Source: Clostridia bacterium
GTDB lineage: Bacteria; Bacillota; Clostridia; TANB77; CAG-508
Direction of reading: 5' to 3'
NCBI GenBank assembly: GCA_900759475.1
Contig: CAAEVK010000023.1
Coordinates: 1 to 25,495 of the forward strand
Length of the DNA stretch: 25,495 nucleotides
Made by a program: the position numbers and the translations under genes. Below, one piece after another: positions 1 to 7,900 of the stretch; within the stretch, counting starts at the first letter, position 1, and each line of letters starts with the position of its first letter. A model generated the notes under the pieces. The model was not told the DNA's origin. It was given only the letters and a program-made list of their open reading frames with translations, and made no database searches.

Positions 1-69
1 ACTATAAATTGAACCTAATCTCTTTTTTTCATATTCAGTTAATAATGTCTTTAAATTTGAAGAATTCAT
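1..69 (-). CDS. N-terminus of probable DnaC-like ATP-binding protein (cut by window edge)
   Basis: The first 23 codons of a minus-strand gene are visible: ATG at 69, preceded by AAGGAG (75-80) with a 5-nt gap. The peptide begins MNSSNLKTLLTEYEKKRLGS. An N-terminal 'LLxEYEKKRL' helix is typical of DnaC-like helicase-loader ATPases in Clostridia. The gene directly upstream is an HTH protein, a pairing often seen in phage or plasmid replication modules. The AAA+ part lies outside the window, so the family call rests on the N-terminus and the neighbour only. Confidence 0.45.
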   Translation of the reverse strand, partial: MNSSNLKTLLTEYEKKRLGSIYS

Positions 70-78
70 TTAAACTCC

Positions 79-570
79 TTATAAATTAAAATTTGCATAT
101 AAACTATTTAAAAATTCTTCTGAATATTTCCTTCGATTTGTATAATTAGAAATAATTTTTTCATTTACTTTATTATTATTTTTAATATTATTTCTTATAT
201 TATTATCTTCCACTTTTTGATGGATAACTTGTCCATTTTTTAATTGATACTGGTATCCATTATTTAATGGATATGGTGTATCATTTATATAAATCTTTCT
301 TTGAATAATTTGTTTATTTTTATTTCTTATTAATTCAAGCATTATAAATCCTTTATCTCTTAAATCTGAAATCCAACTAGAAACTGTTTTAGGATTTACA
401 TCTAATTTTTCTGCTAAATATTTATTAGATGCAAAACAGTAGCCTTCTTTACAAGCAAGAGATGTTATTATTGCGTATAACAATTTTTCATTTGCTTTCA
501 ATTCTTTATTATATAAAACTGTTGCAGGAATTACAGAATAATATCCTATTTTTTCTTTATTTTCTTTCAT
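79..570 (-). CDS. HTH_36-type helix-turn-helix protein (replication/phage-type)
   Basis: This 163-aa protein carries a winged HTH of the kind found in plasmid and phage replication-associated proteins. The segment around residues 20-80 reads LKANEKLLYAIITSLA, then ASNKYLAEKLDVNPKTVSSW, then LRDKGFI. The C-terminal half is Asn/Lys-rich and probably disordered. The reading frame is open to an ATG at 603, but that codon has no ribosome binding site. The ATG at 570 follows GGAG with good spacing, so 570 is preferred. It ends 9 nt before the DnaC-like start, suggesting a two-gene replication module of a prophage or integrated element. The function is inferred from the fold and neighbour only. Confidence 0.6.
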   Translation of the reverse strand: MKENKEKIGYYSVIPATVLYNKELKANEKLLYAIITSLACKEGYCFASNKYLAEKLDVNPKTVSSWISDLRDKGFIMLELIRNKNKQIIQRKIYINDTPYPLNNGYQYQLKNGQVIHQKVEDNNIRNNIKNNNKVNEKIISNYTNRRKYSEEFLNSLYANFNL

Positions 571-610
571 ATACCACTCCAATTCTAGCAGTAAATCAAA
601 CATAAAAATA

Positions 611-641
611 CAGAATACTTCAATTAATTTGAAATACTCTG
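611..641 (-). promoter_or_regulatory. Hairpin in the leader of the HTH_36 gene
   Basis: The imperfect inverted repeat CAGAATACTTCAA / TTGAAATACTCTG has a 5-nt loop. When transcribed from the minus strand, all 13 positions pair if two G-U pairs are allowed. The + strand RNA would instead have A-C mismatches, so the structure fits a minus-strand transcript. It could be an operator or an RNA hairpin upstream of the HTH_36 gene. Confidence 0.35.
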
Positions 642-657
642 TAATATAGATGATTAC

Positions 658-681
658 TGCATTTTATTTGTTTTCATATTC
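658..681. repeat. Direct repeat copy 1 (left of M14 fragment)
   Basis: TGCATTTTATTTGTTT followed by TCATATTC matches 22 of 24 bases of the segment at 1179-1202, which is the 3' end of the XRE gene. Read on the minus strand this copy would encode ...EYENK-stop, against EYRNK-stop in the intact gene. It may be the tail of a second copy of that gene. The two copies flank the M14 fragment. Confidence 0.6.
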
Positions 682-696
682 GGTTGGTATATTTTT

Positions 697-1168
697 AAAC
701 CCACAGGTGTGGATTTAAATTTACAATTTCCTGCACGGTTGGGAACAAGCTCGAAATATTAAATATGCCCAAGGCTTTACTTCTCCTGCACCAAGGGATT
801 TTGTGGGCAATGCACCTTTGGTTGCACCAGAAGCAATTGCTGTATATCGTTTTACTAATTTTCATCAGTTTCGCCTAACTATTTCTTACCATACACAAGG
901 AGAAGAAATTTATTGGGAGTTTCAGTCTTATGCACCAGAAGGAGCTTTTGAAATTGGTACACGTTTTTCCAATTCTAGTGGATACCGTTTAGCAAATGTT
1001 CCCTATAATTCTAGTTTTGCTGGATATAAAGACTGGTTTATTCAAGACTTTAATCGTCCTGGTTACACAATAGAAGCAGGTCTTGGTCAAAACCCGCTTC
1101 CTATTTCACAATTTAATAAAATTTATAATGACAACGAAGGTATTCTCGTTTTAGGTGCTATTCTTTAG
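697..1168 (+). pseudogene. 5'-truncated M14 peptidase (gamma-D-glutamyl-L-diamino acid endopeptidase-like) fragment
   Basis: The fragment encodes the C-terminal part of a zinc carboxypeptidase-fold murein peptidase. It contains GVDLNLQFPA, then WEQARNIKYAQGFTSPAPRD, the third zinc ligand in SYHTQGEEIYW, and the catalytic Glu in PGYTIEAGLGQNPLP. The N-terminal LysM and HxxE zinc-ligand region is missing, and no start codon or RBS precedes it. It is therefore a gene remnant. Two reading frames are used: the first runs to codon GCA (733-735), the second from GGT at 737. Skipping C736 of the CGG codon gives an uninterrupted PAGWEQ. A terminator hairpin follows at 1153-1180. Its codon use looks less AT-rich than the neighbours, suggesting acquisition from elsewhere. 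Confidence 0.75.
736..738 (+). other. CGG +1 frameshift site 1 (M14 fragment)
   Basis: The frame-0 reading is CCT GCA CGG TTG. Skipping C736 gives CCT GCA GGT TGG GAA, encoding PAGWE, which is the conserved M14 sequence. Confidence 0.75.
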
Positions 1169-1180
1169 CACCTTCTTTTG
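1153..1180 (+). terminator. Intrinsic terminator after M14 fragment
   Basis: Arms AGGTGCTA and TAGCACCT enclose a 5-nt loop and are followed by TCTTTTG. The left arm overlaps the last codons of the M14 fragment. Confidence 0.6.
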
Positions 1181-1202
1181 CATTTTATTTGTTTCTATAT
1201 TC
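1179..1202. repeat. Direct repeat copy 2 (3' end of XRE gene)
   Basis: This is the partner of 658-681, matching 22 of 24 bases. It spans the stop codon and last codons of the XRE gene. Confidence 0.6.
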
Positions 1203-1391
1203 TAGTATATCTCCTGGTGTACAATCTAATATTTTACAGATGTTTTCTAAAGTAGAAAATCGAATTGCTTTTCCTTTATTATTTTTTAGGATGGATAAAT
1301 TTGCCATGGTAATTCCTAGCTTTTGCGAAAGTTCTGAAGATGATATTTTTCTCTTAGCCATCATAACATCTAAATTTACAATTATTGGCAT
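1185..1391 (-). CDS. XRE-family regulator (YozG-like, DUF2975 partner)
   Basis: This 68-aa, single-domain Cro/CI-type DNA-binding protein has the HTH at about residues 16-40 (SSSELSQKLGITMANLSILK) and the typical family tail LDCTPGDILEYRNK. The start is supported by AAGGAGG just upstream of ATG 1391. It begins 11 nt after the DUF2975 gene ends. Small XRE regulators of this type are very often encoded with DUF2975 membrane proteins. The pair probably senses something at the membrane, or the regulator controls its own operon. The target and signal are unknown. Confidence 0.85.
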   Translation of the reverse strand: MPIIVNLDVMMAKRKISSSELSQKLGITMANLSILKNNKGKAIRFSTLENICKILDCTPGDILEYRNK

Positions 1392-1402
1392 ACCTCTCCT
1401 CC

Positions 1403-1864
1403 TTATATTGTTAAGTCATTTTCTTCTTTAAATTCAACAGCTTGTTGAAACAATTCTGACAATATGTATAAACCAATCCAAGCAATTAAAAATATTCCTA
1501 CAATAATAAATGTAAAAATGGATTGAAATACATAAATTCCAATAAAATATTCTAATGCTATTATTGCCGAGCAAGTAGAAGCAATTTTTAAATGGGTAAC
1601 ATTTTCTTTTATAAAAGGAGTATTTATACTTAATGTATTAAACAAATAAATAAATTGCTTAACAATTACTAGCATTGGTATTCCTGAAACATACAATAAA
1701 ATTAAACAAGGAAAATAAAATTCTAATAAATCTAATCTTAAAATCTGAATATAATATTTTACAATAACCGGTAAAAATGCAACAACTATTATTCCAAAAA
1801 TAAATATAAGCTGTAATATTATTTTAATATAATTTGATATACTCCTTTTGCCTGTTATCTTCAT
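1403..1864 (-). CDS. DUF2975 membrane protein
   Basis: This 153-aa protein has four hydrophobic segments, at about residues 12-38, 50-75, 90-115 and 117-140, and a short acidic cytoplasmic tail (FKEENDLTI). Size, topology and the following XRE gene match the DUF2975 family. ATG 1864 is preceded by GGAGAA. It sits 23 nt after the DUF4173 stop codon and 11 nt before the XRE gene, in the same operon. The family has no established biochemical role; a membrane accessory to the XRE regulator is the usual inference. Confidence 0.8.
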   Translation of the reverse strand: MKITGKRSISNYIKIILQLIFIFGIIVVAFLPVIVKYYIQILRLDLLEFYFPCLILLYVSGIPMLVIVKQFIYLFNTLSINTPFIKENVTHLKIASTCSAIIALEYFIGIYVFQSIFTFIIVGIFLIAWIGLYILSELFQQAVEFKEENDLTI

Positions 1865-1887
1865 TATTTTTCTCCTTCTCCATTATT

Positions 1888-3345
1888 TCAATCTGTTATA
1901 TTATTCAAAATTCTTTTTACTTTTTCTTTTGAATAGTTATATTCCTGCCATGAGTCTTCCTCTTCTCCTAAAAGTTGTTTTTGTTTTTGCAAATAATTTC
2001 TTATATCCTTTGATACAGAATTATCCTCTGCATTTAGTAGTCTGGTTATTTCTGATATTGCATCTATTCCTATATGAGTTTTTAAATAATATAAATCAAT
2101 TTTATTCTCTTGCTCATTTTCAAAATAATTATCAATATTATTTTTGGCAATAACATAATCAAAATTTACATAGTTTGCTATAATATACATTGTTATTATA
2201 ATCATAAATCCAATTTTTAATAGATTCACTTTTTTATTTATTAAATAAATAATGGTTGGTATTAATAGTAACATTTCTGTTATTAAAATAAAGTCTACCG
2301 CTAGTCTTAAATAAGTATAACCATACTCTTGTTGATATAAATGCATCCTAAAAAATGAAGATATAACAATAATACCAGTAAATATTGCTAGTAGTATATT
2401 CATCCATTTTGTATATTGATTTGATTTTTTTATATGAACGTTGGATACAAACAACAATATAAAGTTAATTAATGAGACAAATAACAATTGAAAAAAACCT
2501 TGTCTTGCATATTGTGCATAATTAAAGTTTTCTTCTCTACCAGCTCCTGTAAATAAATAAGTAAATTGAATAATAGAAAATATAAGATAGATTACATTTA
2601 ATACTGTTAAAATACTGTTCATTGTGAAAGATTCTATTTTTACTTCTTTTCTTTGATTTACTTCTTCTACTACACTATAAGAACTATGTTCTTCTGTTAA
2701 GTTTATTATATAACTTAACAAGTAAATTCCTAAAATAAAAATTAATCCTATTCTTATTGCAATATATACAATTTCATAATTAACAAATAATTTTTCTAGG
2801 CAATTTGAAACCCATCCAAAAGTATCTGCAAAAATTGTATCTGCTGACATTAATAAAAATAATACAATTAATACAATTGGAATAGTAATTAACAGAGCCT
2901 TTCCTAACTTTTTGAAAATTTGTTTTTTATTTTCCTCTGTTTGCTCTGTTTTTAAAAAGCCTTTTATTCTTTTTCCACTTTCTCCAAATAATTCAATAGG
3001 ACCTAATAAAACAGAAAATATTTTACTGATTAACAATTTTAGCTTTACATCTCCAGATGTTAGCCAAATACTCATTATTGCTATTAGTCCTAGTATTACA
3101 ATAATATTTATTATGCTAAACCATTCGTTAGAAAACAATCCATATGTAAGTGCTAACAAGGTAATTGGTATTATTAAAATACATGCCTTCTTGTCTTTTA
3201 TTTTTCCGATTTTATCTAAACAGTAAATGACAAACAAAGTAAACGGAATAAAAAATAATACCATAGATATTCCCCAATTTTTATCCCAAAATAAAATAGA
3301 ATGCCATATACTTAAAATAAAACTCCCTAATATTGCTATGTTCAA
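1888..3345 (-). CDS. DUF4173/DUF4153-type polytopic membrane protein
   Basis: This protein of about 485 aa has roughly ten transmembrane helices and an amphipathic C-terminal region (residues about 400-485) of charged helices ending in NYSKEKVKRILNNITD. A frame-0 GTG at 3354 overlaps the ribosome binding site AGGAGG (3353-3358) and is unlikely to be used. TTG at 3345, 8 nt after AGGAGG, is the better start. It is the first gene of the operon with DUF2975 and XRE and is driven by a consensus promoter. The fold and hydrophobic pattern fit the DUF4173 group; the function is unknown. Confidence 0.75.
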   Translation of the reverse strand: MNIAILGSFILSIWHSILFWDKNWGISMVLFFIPFTLFVIYCLDKIGKIKDKKACILIIPITLLALTYGLFSNEWFSIINIIVILGLIAIMSIWLTSGDVKLKLLISKIFSVLLGPIELFGESGKRIKGFLKTEQTEENKKQIFKKLGKALLITIPIVLIVLFLLMSADTIFADTFGWVSNCLEKLFVNYEIVYIAIRIGLIFILGIYLLSYIINLTEEHSSYSVVEEVNQRKEVKIESFTMNSILTVLNVIYLIFSIIQFTYLFTGAGREENFNYAQYARQGFFQLLFVSLINFILLFVSNVHIKKSNQYTKWMNILLAIFTGIIVISSFFRMHLYQQEYGYTYLRLAVDFILITEMLLLIPTIIYLINKKVNLLKIGFMIIITMYIIANYVNFDYVIAKNNIDNYFENEQENKIDLYYLKTHIGIDAISEITRLLNAEDNSVSKDIRNYLQKQKQLLGEEEDSWQEYNYSKEKVKRILNNITD

Positions 3346-3371
3346 TAGCTCCACCTCCTATATTTGCTAAT

Positions 3372-3400
3372 AGTATATATGTTATTTTATTATTTGTCAA
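3372..3400 (-). promoter_or_regulatory. Consensus sigma-A promoter of the DUF4173-DUF2975-XRE operon
   Basis: On the minus strand, TTGACA (3395-3400), a 17-nt spacer and TATACT (3372-3377) are followed by the AGGAGG site and TTG start. This is close to an ideal housekeeping promoter. Confidence 0.8.
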
Positions 3401-3432
3401 TATATTTTTATTGTTTTACAATAAAAATATAT
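3400..3432. promoter_or_regulatory. 15-bp perfect inverted repeat touching the -35 box
   Basis: Arms 3400-3414 and 3418-3432 (ATATATTTTTATTGT and its complement) flank a 3-nt loop (TTT). The inner-left end overlaps the last base of the -35 TTGACA. It is a candidate operator for the XRE regulator encoded in the same operon. It could also be a bidirectional hairpin, but there is no G/C-rich stem. Confidence 0.55.
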
Positions 3433-3560
3433 GATATACTGTTGTTGAAAATTATAAGTAATACTATTAAATTGCAATTTATATAGCAACCAAACAAAGG
3501 CTTTTAAATTACAATTGAAGCATTAATCATTTTTTAGTTTGTTCTTTTTCTTAATACAAC

Positions 3561-3591
3561 AAAAAAGCGCACCATTGTGCACTTTTTACTA
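3561..3591 (-). terminator. Terminator of htrA
   Basis: On the minus strand, AAAAAGTGCAC, a short loop, then GTGCGCTTTTTT form a stem with a T-run. It lies just beyond the htrA stop codon at 3604. The A-run on the other side means it could also work for rightward transcripts. Confidence 0.75.
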
Positions 3592-3603
3592 TAAAGTTTT
3601 TTT

Positions 3604-4744
3604 CTACAATTTCTTTCCTAGTTTTACTTTCAAGCTATATTTTTTATTATTTCTTGTAATATGCAATGTGATTTCTTCTTCTGGATTTTTGCTATAAATA
3701 TATTCTCTTAATTCACACATCTTATTAATCTTTATATTATCTATTTGGGTAATAATATCTCCTACTTTTAATCCGCTTCCATTGCAAGGACCATCTAGCA
3801 CAATTTGTGCAACATATACGCCACCAGAAAAATCAATGCTAGCATCCAAATAAGGTATTACTTTTTCATCATAGCCAAAAATTCCTAAATAAGCTTCTTC
3901 AAACTGCTTTGTGTTTTTTAGTTTTTCAATAATTGGTTTTACAATATTAATTGGAATGGCAAATCCAATTCCTTCTGCAGAAGTTATTTTAACAGTATTA
4001 ATTCCTATTACTTCTCCATTTAAATTAATTAAAGGCCCTCCACTATTGCCAGGATTAATGGTAGCATCTGTCTGTAATAGGTTCTCCATATAACTTACTT
4101 TTTCTTCTTCCTCTAATTTAATGGTTCTATCAATAGCACTAATAATTCCCCCTGTAACCGTTCTTTGGAATTCATAACCTATAGGATTTCCAATAGCATA
4201 AACTTGTTCTGCTACTTTTACATTTTCTGAATCTCCTAATGAAATAGTTTTTAAAGATTTTGCATTAATTTTTACAATTGCCAAATCAATATCTTCATCA
4301 GACCATATTACATTTCCACTATACAACTTACCATTTTCTAAAGTAACATAACAAGTACTATATTTACTACCAGATACATGCTGATTCGTTAAAATATAGC
4401 CATCGTCTGTTATAATCATTCCTGTTCCTAATCCAAGCCCGTGAAACACTTTCGTTTAAAAAAATAGCACTTCCGGTATTTTTTATTTTAGAAATTCCAA
4501 CAACACTTTGACTAATCTCTTCTACAACATCTGCAATTTCTTTACTTTGTACTTTGCTCTCCTCTAAGGTTCTAGTTAAATTATATCCTGTTTCATTTGT
4601 TTCTTTTAATGGTGTTATTTCTATTCCTAAATACATATTATGTAATACTAGAGTTATTGCTGAAACTAATATAATAATAGCAATTAAAGAAAGAAATCTC
4701 TTTACTTTTACATGTTTTTTTTCTTTTGGCTTATATCGATACAT
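3604..4744 (-). CDS. htrA: Membrane-anchored HtrA/DegP-type serine protease, expressed through a +1 shift at CGG
   Basis: The corrected protein is 379 aa. It has a short basic N-terminus, one membrane anchor (about residues 15-35), an extracellular linker, a trypsin-like protease domain and a C-terminal PDZ domain. The catalytic triad is His in TNQHV, Asp in DEDIDLAIVK and Ser in NPGNSGGPL. The PDZ domain covers about the last 100 residues. Two frames are needed. The first encodes the anchor up to AIFLNESVS. The second starts GLGLGTGMIITDDGY and carries the whole triad. Skipping C4441 in TCA CGG GCT gives SVS-GLGLGTG, as expected for the family. Without the shift the cell would make only an anchored stub. 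ATG 4744 has GGGAGG upstream. It lies divergent from the NRPS gene. Members of this family degrade or refold misfolded exported proteins. Confidence 0.88.
4439..4441 (-). other. CGG +1 frameshift site 2 (htrA)
   Basis: The minus-strand frame-0 reading is GTT TCA CGG GCT TGG. Skipping the C (position 4441) gives TCA GGG CTT GGA, encoding SGLG. The site lies between the membrane anchor and the protease domain. Confidence 0.8.
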
Positions 4745-4791
4745 ATTTCCTCCCTATTCTTTGTAAATCCTATTATTATTTTTCCCAAACT

Positions 4792-4821
4792 AATATAATT
4801 TAATCATCTAGTCTTTGTCGA
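4792..4821 (-). promoter_or_regulatory. Possible htrA promoter
   Basis: On the minus strand, TCGACA (4816-4821), an 18-nt spacer and TATATT (4792-4797) lie about 48 nt upstream of the htrA start. The match to consensus is moderate. Confidence 0.35.
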
Positions 4822-4897
4822 TATTTGTAATTTTTCGCGTTATATTGCAAAAATATTACATTTGTATTACAATTAGATTATGTTTCGAGGAAAAAAG

Positions 4898-4925
4898 TTG
4901 ATTTTTCTTGATAAAATTATATAAT
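4898..4925 (+). promoter_or_regulatory. Probable NRPS promoter
   Basis: TTGATT (4898-4903), a 16-nt spacer and TATAAT (4920-4925) lie 33 nt upstream of the NRPS ATG. A modest ribosome binding site, AAGGGTG, sits at 4947-4953. Confidence 0.6.
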
Positions 4926-4958
4926 TAGACTGAAAATTAGTATTTTAAGGGTGATTAT

Positions 4959-7900
4959 ATGGACAAACATTTTTTTGAATTAACCAATCCACAAAAATCA
5001 ATTTGGTATACAGAAAAGTTTTTTGAAAACACACCTATCAACAATATTTGCGGTGTACTTAAAATAAATGAAACGGTGGATTTTTCTGTTTTAGAAAAAA
5101 CACTAAACATTTTTGTAAAAAATAATGATAGTTTTAGAATACAAATAGAACTAAAAGAAAATTCACCTGTTCAATATATAAAACCATTTCATTCTTTTCA
5201 TATTCCTTTAGATTTAATTGATACCAACGAAGATTTAAAATTTATTGAAAAGAGTTTTTCTCAAGAGGTTTTTCAACTTCTTAATTCTCCTTTATTTCAA
5301 TTTCGAATATTTAAATATAAAGATGGCTCTGGTGGATTTATGGCATTAATGCATCATTTAATTTCTGATGCTTGGTCTTCCGGATTATTAATTAACCAAA
5401 CCATGGATATTTACCATGCTTTATTAAATAACACTCCTATTAGTACTGATTTCTATTCTTATACAGATTACATACAAGCTGAAAAAGAATATTGTTTAAG
5501 TGAAAAATATAAAAAGGATGAAGACTTCTGGTTAAACCAATTTTCTTCTATCCCAGAAATTGCAACTATTCCTAATCCTGCCATGAAGCAAAAAAAGTCT
5601 AATTTAGCTAAAAGGTTAACATACTCTATTGACAAAGAAATACTTCATATGATTAATACATTTTGTTCAACCAATAAAATTTCTATTTTTAATTTCTTTA
5701 TGGGGATTTTTGCCATTTATATTGGAAAAGTATGCAATTTGCAAGAGTTTGTTATTGGAACTCCTATTTTAAATAGATCTTCTTTTAAAGAAAAACATAC
5801 TACTGGTATGTTTATTAGTACTGTACCTTTTAAAATTAATTTAAGCTATAACTCTACATTTTCTCATTTTGTATCTGAAATTGCAAAAGATACTTTATCT
5901 ATGTTGCGTCATCAAAAATATCCTTATCAAAAATTATTAGAAAATTTAAGAAAAACCAATCCAGACTTACCAAACTTATATAATATTGCTTTTTCTTATC
6001 AAAATACAAGGTCAAATAAACAATCTTCTGCTATTAACTTTGAATCTTATTGGGTACCTAATAATTGTATTGGAAATACTCTTGAATTTCATATTCACGA
6101 TTTAAATGATTCTGGAATACTTCACATTTCTTATGATTATAAGACTGGAAGCTATACAGAAACAAATATTAAATTAATGCATCAAAGGATTTTACACCTT
6201 ATTCAACAAGTTTTACAAAATGCTAATATTGCCATACAAAATATTGAAATTGTTACACCAACAGAAAAAACACAATTATTAGAAGATTTTTCTGGCAAAA
6301 AAACCAATTATCCCAAAGAAGCTACCATTATTTCTTTGTTTGAGAAAAATGTTGAAAATTATCCAAATACTATTGCTGTTTCTTATAAAGAAAAGAGCCT
6401 CACTTATAAAGAACTAAATAGTAAAGTAAATCAATTAGCCCACTATTTATTAAATAAGGGATTTTCTAAAAATAATATTATTAGTGTTTGCATGCAAAAA
6501 AACATTGATTTTATTATTACTATTCTTGCTGTGCAAAAAATTGGTTGTGCTTACTTGCCAATTAATCCGGCTTATCCAGTTGATAGAATTAAATATATTA
6601 TGGAAAATAGTAATTCTATTGTTTTAATCGCAGATTGTCCTATTGCTATAAAAAACTCTCTTCTAATACAAAACATGGATTATTCAAATTGTAACGCTCA
6701 AAATCCTTCTATCCATATTTCTTGTGAAGATTTAGCTTATGTTATTTACACTTCTGGTTCAACAGGAAATCCTAAAGGAGTAATGGTAAGACATCAAAAT
6801 TTAATTAACTTTGTTTATTGCCTAAGTCGTCAATTTAAAAATGGCCTTACATCAGAAGATAACTGTCTTTCTTTAGCTAATATTTCTTTTGATGCAAGTG
6901 TCTTTGAAATGTTTTCTCCTTTAGTAATGGGGTGTACATTAGTATTGTATTCCGAAGATATTTTAACAGATATTCCCTTGTTATGTGATACTATTTTTCA
7001 AAAAAATATTACGTTTTTATATATTCCACCCAACATTTTACTTGATGTCTACTCCCATCTAAAAAGCTTAAACAAGCCGATTCCTATTAACAAATTATTT
7101 GTTGGTGTTGAATCTATTAAAAACGGAACGTTAAATAACTATTTAGAATTAAATCCTACCATGGAAATTGTTAATGCCTATGGTCCAACAGAAACTAGTA
7201 TTGTTGCAACTTTCTTTCCTTATAGCAAAAATGAAAATGCAGAGAATATAGTTCCAATTGGTTTTCCTGTGGATAATAGTCATATCTACATTATCAACTC
7301 ATGTTACTCTTTACAACCAATTCATATTCCTGGTGAAATTTATGTGTGTGGAGACAATGTTTCTAAAGGATACTTAAACAATATGGAATTGACCAATAAA
7401 TCTTTTATTCCAAACTTTTTAGGTACAGGCCAAGTTGCTTATAAAACAGGAGATATTGGCTATTGGAATACAGATGGTTCTATTCAATTTATTGGAAGAA
7501 ACGATTCTCAAATTAAGTTTAGAGGACATAGGATTGAGCTAGGAGAAATTAATAACACTATTAAAGCATTCCCTGGAATAGAAAATTCTTTTACTACAAT
7601 TATGCCTGTTAACAATATTCCAGCTTTATGCTCTTATGTTGTGGCTTCTTCTGCTAAAATAGAGGCTTTAAAAAAGCATTTAAAAAATACGCTCCCTTAT
7701 TATATGGTACCATCACACATTGTACAATTAGATAAAATGCCTGTAAATTTAAATGGAAAAATTGATAAAACAAAATTACCACTTATCAATATAAATAAAA
7801 CAAAAATAACTCTTGCTCAAAATAAAACAGAAGAAATTTTATTAGACATATGGAAATCTATTTTGGGATTAGAGAAAATTAGCACAAATTCAGACTTTTT

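Noticed and set aside
1189..1431. 80-codon + strand frame over the XRE gene
   Set aside because: It overlaps the clear XRE gene and its DUF2975 neighbour in antisense and has no ribosome binding site.
3441..3560. Small RNA or tRNA between htrA and the DUF4173 operon
   Set aside because: No cloverleaf and no GC-rich stem was found apart from the htrA terminator.
4367..4449. Slippage on the seven-T run in htrA
   Set aside because: Slippage there by one base in either direction gives a stop or the third frame; only a change between the TAA of the +1 frame and the CGG region restores the protein.
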